DNA of 49,381 bases from Janibacter limosus NBRC 16128 (GTDB taxonomy: Bacteria; Actinomycetota; Actinomycetes; Actinomycetales; Dermatophilaceae): positions 1 through 49,381 of the forward strand of contig NZ_BCSS01000025.1 in the NCBI RefSeq assembly GCF_001570985.1, written 5' to 3'. This document shows positions 44,815 through 49,381 of this stretch, piece by piece. The notes beneath the pieces are model-generated. The model was not told the origin of the DNA. It searched no databases and saw nothing but the letters and a program-made list of their open reading frames with translations. A program made the position numbers and the translations under genes. How positions within the stretch are numbered: position 1 is the first letter of the stretch; every line of letters starts with the position of its first letter.

Positions 44815-45935
44815 GCGGCATGACTGGCCGGGACGCACGGGCGCGGGTGGCTGCCGTGCTGACCGTCGCAGTCCTCGGGCTCGCGGGCTGCGGAGGCAGC
44901 GGACATGCCTCGGGGACGTCGACGGCGGGCGGCGCTCCCGTCGTGCCCCTGTCCCAGGTCGAGGCGGTCGACGCCCCGCGCACCCACGAGGGACCGAGCA
45001 CTGCGACCCTCGCCGACGCGCACGTCGAGCCGGTCGGGGAGGCACCGCAGCAGTCGCTGCCCACCACCGTGACCAGTCATGACAAGGCCGGCCCCCGCAG
45101 GGTCGAGATCACCGACACCTCGCGGGTCGTCGCCATGGACCTCTCCGGCTCGATCGCCGCGACGATCCACGGGCTCGGGCTCGGGGACACCCTCGTCGGT
45201 CGGGACCAGTCGACGACCTTCCCGGAGGCGCAGGACCTGCCCCTGGTCACCTCCGGCGGTCACTCCGTCAACGCCGAGGCGCTCCTCGCGCTCGAGCCGA
45301 CCCTCGTCATCACCGACGGGTCGATCGGTCCGCGTGACGTCGTCGAGCAGCTGCGCGACGCCGAGGTGAGCGTCGTCTTCGTCGACAACGAGGCGTCCTT
45401 CGACGGAGCAGCGCAGCTGGCCACCGACGTCGCGGCCGTCTACGGCGCGCCCGCGGCGGGCACGCAGCTCTCCGAGCGGATCAGCTCCGAGATCTCCGAG
45501 ACCACGGCGCAGATCGCCCGCCTCGCCCCCACCGCGAAGGGGGACAGGGTCCGGATGATCTTCCTCTACGTGCGTGGCAGCTCGGGCGTCTACTACCTCT
45601 TCGGCAAGGAGTCGGGCGCGGACGACCTCATCGACGCGCTCGGTGGCGTCGACGTCGCCTCGGAGCAGGGCTGGAAGGGCCAGCAGCCGATGACCGACGA
45701 GGCGATCACCTCGGCCAACCCGGACCTCGTCATCGTCATGACCGGTGGCCTCGAGTCGGCCGGGGGCATCGACCAGCTGCTCCGTGACAAGCCGGCGCTC
45801 GGGCTGACCACCGCGGGCCAGCAGCGTCGCTTCGTCGACATGGCCGACGGGGACGTCCTGTCCTTCGGTCCGCGCAGCGCCCGGATCCTCGAGGCCCTCG
45901 CGCGGGCCGTCTATGCACCCGAGGAGACCGGGTGA
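44811..45935 (+). CDS. hmuT: Haem ABC transporter substrate-binding lipoprotein HmuT
   Basis: HmuT receives haem and delivers it to the HmuU permease. The 374-residue protein has a lipoprotein signal with LAGC (Cys27), a polar linker, and a periplasmic-binding-protein class III fold from about residue 95. The fold includes RVVAMDLSGSIAATIHGLGLGDTLVGRD, EALLALEPTLVITDG, FLYVRGSSGVYYLFGKESG and NPDLVIVMTGG. Tyr residues in the GVYYLFG segment are candidate haem contacts. The start overlaps the HtaA stop by ATGA, so transcription under the iron box is shared. Confidence 0.9.
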   Translation: MSGMTGRDARARVAAVLTVAVLGLAGCGGSGHASGTSTAGGAPVVPLSQVEAVDAPRTHEGPSTATLADAHVEPVGEAPQQSLPTTVTSHDKAGPRRVEITDTSRVVAMDLSGSIAATIHGLGLGDTLVGRDQSTTFPEAQDLPLVTSGGHSVNAEALLALEPTLVITDGSIGPRDVVEQLRDAEVSVVFVDNEASFDGAAQLATDVAAVYGAPAAGTQLSERISSEISETTAQIARLAPTAKGDRVRMIFLYVRGSSGVYYLFGKESGADDLIDALGGVDVASEQGWKGQQPMTDEAITSANPDLVIVMTGGLESAGGIDQLLRDKPALGLTTAGQQRRFVDMADGDVLSFGPRSARILEALARAVYAPEETG

Positions 45936-46963
45936 TGAGCCGGGTGTCGACCCCCTTCGTCCTGCTCCTGCTGCTCGCCGCCGGAGTCCTGGTCTCGGTG
46001 TCGGTCGGACAGCTCGGGGTGGGACCGAAGGGAGCCATCGGCAGCCTGCTCGACGCGGTCGGTCTGCAGACCTCGTGGACCCCGCAGCCCGAGATCCTCA
46101 ACGCCTCGATGCAGCAGATCCGCTTCCCGCGCGCCGTGATGAGTGTGCTCGTCGGTGCCGGCCTGGCCGTGGCCGGCACGGTCATGCAGGCGATCTTCGG
46201 CAACCCGCTCGCGGAGCCCGGCGTCGTCGGGGTCTCCGCCGGTGCTGCCCTCGGCGCCGCCATCGCCATCGCGACGGGCGCGACCTTCCTCGGCGTGTGG
46301 GGGATTGCCGCGGCGGCCTTCGCCGGGGGCTTCACCTCGACCCTGCTCGTCTACCTCGTCTCCCGCAGCCAGGGACGCACCGAGGTCGTCACCCTGCTGC
46401 TCACCGGCATCGCCGTCAACGCCTTCGCCGGGGCAGGCATGGCCCTGGTGATGTTCGCCGGCAGCACCGCCAGCCGCGAGCAGATCGTCTTCTTCCAGCT
46501 CGGCTCCCTCAACGGGTCGCGGTGGCCCGAGGTCCTCGCCGTGCTCGTCGTCACCGTGCCGGCAGTCCTCGGGTGCTGGGCGATGGCCCGTCAGTACGAC
46601 CTGCTCGCTCTCGGTGAGCGCACCGCTGCCCACCTCGGGGTGCGCGTCGAGCGCCTGCGCGGCATCTCGATCGTCCTCGTCGCGCTGCTCACCGCGGTGG
46701 GCGTGGCCTTCGCCGGGATCATCGCCTTCGTCGGCCTCGTGGTGCCGCACCTGCTGCGCATGGTCCTCGGCCCGGGGCACCGCCTGCTCGTCCCCGCGAG
46801 CATGCTCGGTGGCGCGGTGCTGCTCACCTGGGCGGACACGGTGGCCCGGACCGTCGTGAGCGGTGCCGACCTGCCGATCGGCATGCTCACCTCGCTCATC
46901 GGTGGTCCCTTCTTCCTCCACCTGATCCTCCGCTCGCGTCGTCGGTCCGGAGGCTGGGCATGA
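45935..46963 (+). CDS. hmuU: Haem ABC transporter permease HmuU (FecCD family)
   Basis: This FecCD-type permease has about ten membrane segments in 342 residues. Family stretches are RFPRAVMSVLVGAGLAVAGTVMQAIFGNPLAEPGVVGVSAGA, VVTLLLTGIAVNAFAGAG, FFQLGSLNGSRW and the C-terminal FAGIIAFVGLVVPHLLRM, which contains the coupling-helix motif. GAGGAG precedes ATG 45935 by eight bases; GTG 45932 is an in-frame alternative. It overlaps hmuT and hmuV. Confidence 0.92.
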   Translation: MSRVSTPFVLLLLLAAGVLVSVSVGQLGVGPKGAIGSLLDAVGLQTSWTPQPEILNASMQQIRFPRAVMSVLVGAGLAVAGTVMQAIFGNPLAEPGVVGVSAGAALGAAIAIATGATFLGVWGIAAAAFAGGFTSTLLVYLVSRSQGRTEVVTLLLTGIAVNAFAGAGMALVMFAGSTASREQIVFFQLGSLNGSRWPEVLAVLVVTVPAVLGCWAMARQYDLLALGERTAAHLGVRVERLRGISIVLVALLTAVGVAFAGIIAFVGLVVPHLLRMVLGPGHRLLVPASMLGGAVLLTWADTVARTVVSGADLPIGMLTSLIGGPFFLHLILRSRRRSGGWA

Positions 46964-47760
46964 GCGCCATCACGATCACGGGCGTCGGGTGTGTCCGGGG
47001 TGGCCGGCGGGTGCTCACCGATGTCTCGCTCTCCGTGCGGCCCGGTCGCCTGCTCGCCCTCGTCGGGCCCAACGGAGCCGGCAAGTCGACCCTCCTGTCA
47101 CTGATGTGCGGTGACCTGCCGCTCGCCCGCGGTGAGGTGCTCGTCGACGGGACCCCCCTGCAGCAGTGGTCGCCAGGGGACCTCTCGCGGGTGCGCTCGG
47201 TGCTCCTGCAGAGCAACGAGGTGAGCTTCAGCTTCACCGCTCGCGAGGTCGTCGAGATGGGCCGCAACCCGTGGTCGGGCCGGCCCGAGTCCGACGACGA
47301 CGAGAGCGCGGTCGCCGATGCGCTGCGCGTCGCCGATGTCACGCATCTCGCCGACCGTCCCTACTCCGCGCTGTCCGGGGGCGAACGCGCCCGGGTCTCG
47401 CTCGCGCGCGTGCTCGCCCAGCGCACCCCGGTCGTCCTGCTCGACGAGCCGACCGCAGCGCTGGACCTGCGCCACCAGGAGGAGGTCATGACCGTCGCGC
47501 GCTCGCTGGCCCACGCCGGACGAGCGGTCGTCGTGGTCCTCCACGACCTCTCGCTCGCCGCCGCCTACGCCGACGAGATCGCCGTCATCGCCGACGGCAC
47601 GCTCGGTGCCCTCGGCCCGCCCGACCGGGTCCTCACTCCCGAGATGGTCCGCGCCGTCTACGGCGTCGAGACGCACCTGCTCACCACACCCGACGGCCAC
47701 CGGGTCGTCGTCCCCCTTCGCCCCAGCACCGCCACCACCACACCGGAGGACATCCCATGA
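46960..47760 (+). CDS. hmuV: Haem ABC transporter ATP-binding protein HmuV
   Basis: HmuV powers haem import. The 266-residue protein has Walker A GPNGAGKST (36-44), a Q-loop near Gln84, signature LSGGERARVSLARVLA (from 138), Walker B VVLLDEPTAALD (158-169) and switch His195 (VVVLHDLSLAAAYADE). It overlaps hmuU and hmuO by ATGA. Confidence 0.94.
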   Translation: MSAITITGVGCVRGGRRVLTDVSLSVRPGRLLALVGPNGAGKSTLLSLMCGDLPLARGEVLVDGTPLQQWSPGDLSRVRSVLLQSNEVSFSFTAREVVEMGRNPWSGRPESDDDESAVADALRVADVTHLADRPYSALSGGERARVSLARVLAQRTPVVLLDEPTAALDLRHQEEVMTVARSLAHAGRAVVVVLHDLSLAAAYADEIAVIADGTLGALGPPDRVLTPEMVRAVYGVETHLLTTPDGHRVVVPLRPSTATTTPEDIP

Positions 47761-48407
47761 CCACCATCGCCCCGGACACCCCGCTGTCCACCCTCGTCCG
47801 AGACGGGTCCAAGGCAGAGCACGAGGCCGCCGAGGGCTCGAGCTTCATGAGCGAGCTGCTCGCCGGCCGGATCGACGCCGCCGGTTACGCGCACTACCTC
47901 GCCGTCCTGCGTCCCGTGTACGTCGCCCTCGAAGCAGTGGGGCGCGAGCTCGCCGACGACCCCATCGCCGGCGGTCTCGTCGACCCGGACCTCGAGCGCC
48001 TGGCAGCCCTCGACGCGGACCTCGCCTTCTGGACGAAGGGGGCGGGCCTGGCCGTGATCAGCCCCGCCGCCGACGCCTACGTCGCCCGCATCGAAGCCAC
48101 CCGGGCAGACCCCAAGCTGTTTGTCGCGCACCACTACACGCGCTACCTCGGGGACCTCTCCGGCGGCCAGGCCATCGGCCGGATCCTCGCGCGCACCTAC
48201 GCCCTGGAGCAGCCGCAGGGCGTGCAGTTCTACGACTTCGTCGCGATCCCCAAGCCCAAGCCGTACAAGGACGACTACCGGGCACGCCTGGACGCGCTGC
48301 CGCTCGACGAGGCCGAGCGGGCAGCGGTGCTCGCGGAGGTCAAGGACGTCTTCGCGCTCAACGGCGCGCTCTTCGCCGAGCTGACGGAGGCGCTCGTCAG
48401 GACCTGA
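47757..48407 (+). CDS. hmuO: Haem oxygenase HmuO
   Basis: HmuO cleaves haem to biliverdin, carbon monoxide and iron using electrons from a reductase. In the 216-residue protein the proximal ligand is His22 (GSKAEHEAAEG), and the distal helix reads YTRYLGDLSGGQAIGR with Gly132, Asp133 and Gly136-137 at the kink over haem. It is the last gene of the iron-controlled operon, so captured haem is imported and degraded by one transcript. Its 3' end overlaps the converging gene by 11 bases. Confidence 0.94.
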   Translation: MTTIAPDTPLSTLVRDGSKAEHEAAEGSSFMSELLAGRIDAAGYAHYLAVLRPVYVALEAVGRELADDPIAGGLVDPDLERLAALDADLAFWTKGAGLAVISPAADAYVARIEATRADPKLFVAHHYTRYLGDLSGGQAIGRILARTYALEQPQGVQFYDFVAIPKPKPYKDDYRARLDALPLDEAERAAVLAEVKDVFALNGALFAELTEALVRT

Positions 48408-48849
48408 GCAGCTCGGCCTGGCCTTCGGCGACCCGGAGATCGAGCCGGTCGCCCGGGGCCAGGCCCGCCAGACGCGGCAGCAGCAGCTCGATCACCGTCG
48501 AGGGCTGGTGGTGCATCGGCTTGGTCTCCGGGTGCGGCCGGTAGACGAGTCCGGTGACCTCCTCGTCGCCTCGGGCGAGCGTGCACTCGACGAAGGAAAA
48601 GGTCTCCGGCCCGTGCACGTCCGTCCACTCGACGTCGACGAAGGTCCACCGCGGCGCCCGCAGCACGAGGGTCAGCGGAGCAATGTCGAGGTTGACCGTC
48701 GCCATGACGAAGGGGGCCAGGTCCAGTCCGCGGGCCGCGAAGTGCGGGGCCTGCAGAGCGATCGTCCCCGCGGCGAAGGGGGAGGCGCTCGCCCGGCCCG
48801 AGGCGACCCCGTGGCCGGCGACGACGACCCCCTGCGCCCTCGTGCTCAC
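48397..48849 (-). CDS. Hypothetical beta-rich cytoplasmic protein
   Basis: I do not recognise the 150-residue product. It has no signal or membrane segment and looks mostly beta: VSTRAQGVVVAGHGVASGRA, then FVMATVNLDIAPLTLVL, a middle FVDVEWTDVHGPETFSFVECTLA, and GLVYRPHPETKPMHHQPSTVIELLLPRLAGLAPGDRLDLRV. The order of a V-x-G-x-G segment, an N-L-D-I strand and a closing P-G-D-R-L strand faintly recalls CTP-dependent riboflavin kinase-like barrels, but this is only an impression. GTG 48849 overlaps the stop of the upstream DUF4870 gene by GTGA, so the pair is coupled. Two GAAGGGGG motifs fall in it. Confidence 0.6.
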   Translation of the reverse strand: MSTRAQGVVVAGHGVASGRASASPFAAGTIALQAPHFAARGLDLAPFVMATVNLDIAPLTLVLRAPRWTFVDVEWTDVHGPETFSFVECTLARGDEEVTGLVYRPHPETKPMHHQPSTVIELLLPRLAGLAPGDRLDLRVAEGQAELLRS

Positions 48850-49271
48850 CGGACGATCTGCGGGGTGAGCGGCGGGGTCCACCACTCACCGTTGTTGGCC
48901 TTGACCGCCCCCAGGATGTGGATGACCGTCGCGACGACGATGACGAGCGGGTAGGCGAGGAAGCCGATGAGCACGAGCATCAGCACGCTCGAGACCAGCA
49001 GCAGGATCGCGGTGATGATCTGCACGTTGAGGCTGTTGGCCGCGTGCTGGCGCACGAAGGGCCCGCGGTCCTTGTACATGAGATAGATGACCAGCGACCC
49101 GACGAAGCCCAGGGTCCCGGCGCTCAGCGGCAGCAGGATCGCGGGGACGACGTGGGCGATGGTCCCGAGGTTGCGCTCCTCGGTGGGGGAGAGCGATGCC
49201 GGCGTGTAGCCGGGCGGCAGCGCGCTACCGGTCTGCTGGGTGTCGGGCGGGAGCTGTGGGTGCTCGGTCAT
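48846..49271 (-). CDS. DUF4870-family small membrane protein
   Basis: The 141-residue protein has a Pro/Gln/Thr-rich cytoplasmic head (about 30 residues), then hydrophobic segments with the DUF4870 pattern: ERNLGTIAHVVPAILLPLSAGTLGFVGSLVIYLMYKDRGPFVRQHAANSLNVQIITAILL, then a last pair ending AVKANNGEWWTPPL. The residues H-A-x-x-S-L-N-x-Q are the family core. Function is unknown. The ATG 49271 start has GAGGAGG upstream. It is coupled to the next minus-strand gene. Confidence 0.88.
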   Translation of the reverse strand: MTEHPQLPPDTQQTGSALPPGYTPASLSPTEERNLGTIAHVVPAILLPLSAGTLGFVGSLVIYLMYKDRGPFVRQHAANSLNVQIITAILLLVSSVLMLVLIGFLAYPLVIVVATVIHILGAVKANNGEWWTPPLTPQIVR

Positions 49272-49334
49272 GGTGGGTCCTCCTCAGGTCCTGCCACGAC
49301 TCTGCCCTGTCTGCGCCGCCGGGCCAATGCGGGA

Positions 49335-49381
49335 CCCCGCCGGGTCGAAGGGGGGACATCCCCCCCTTCGACCCGGCGGGG
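49335..49381. terminator. Very strong hairpin at the right edge
   Basis: Two 21-base arms (49335-49355 and 49361-49381) pair perfectly around the loop ACATC. The stem contains CGAAGGGGGG and its complement. It may continue beyond the window. It sits upstream of the DUF4870 gene, so it most likely ends transcription from a neighbour to the right. Confidence 0.8.

Noticed and set aside
42115-45045. A 976-residue minus-strand frame opposite the four-domain HtaA gene
   Set aside because: It is an Arg/Gly-rich shadow with no signal, while the sense product has four matching domains.

Overview
The window is high-GC DNA (roughly 70% G+C, judged by eye) from an actinobacterium. The evidence is menaquinone as the quinone, an actinobacterial-style nuoA-N operon with a menJ-type reductase at its head, KorAB, HtaA-type haem uptake, a DtxR/IdeR-type iron box, and several starts that look leaderless behind TANNNT -10 boxes. 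Gene content suggests Micrococcales, perhaps an Intrasporangiaceae/Dermatophilaceae relative; that placement is inference.

Left third (1-12138), menaquinone synthesis with passengers. menE (cut by the left edge), menB and a GntP-family gluconate-type transporter lie on the minus strand. They are followed on the plus strand by an unknown gene, a RelA/SpoT-domain protein, a VOC protein and menC. Between menC and menD sits a two-gene insertion: a WXG100-like small protein and an alpha/beta hydrolase. menD, menF (minus) and menG complete the pathway.

Centre (12139-30542), one long plus-strand respiratory unit: menJ, then nuoA to nuoN with mostly ATGA/GTGA/TGATG stop-start overlaps, then a long-chain polyprenyl diphosphate synthase that supplies the menaquinone side chain. 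A near-perfect Rex (NADH/NAD+ sensor) operator lies just downstream of the putative promoter before menJ. It would tie quinone maturation and complex I to redox state.

Right third (30543-49381): RarD transporter, lipoprotein class-F-like sortase and Tat-exported PhoX phosphatase (all minus); a PLP fold-type III D-amino-acid aldolase-like enzyme and an FAD-linked sugar/alditol oxidase (plus) that share an upstream element; a small frameshifted gene; korBA (minus); and a haem-acquisition locus. In the last, two HtaA-type surface proteins diverge from an iron box, and the plus-strand arm runs four-domain HtaA protein, hmuT, hmuU, hmuV and haem oxygenase hmuO with every junction overlapping. Two small membrane/unknown genes and a strong hairpin close the window.

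The least expected signal is not a gene. The 8-mer GAAGGGGG (or its complement CCCCCTTC) occurs 29 times by hand count, about seven times the composition expectation, usually as CGAAGGGGG. It overrides normal codon choice inside genes and forms the arms of two hairpins. No rRNA, tRNA, CRISPR array, insertion sequence or prophage was recognised. All calls come from reading the sequence; no database search was run.
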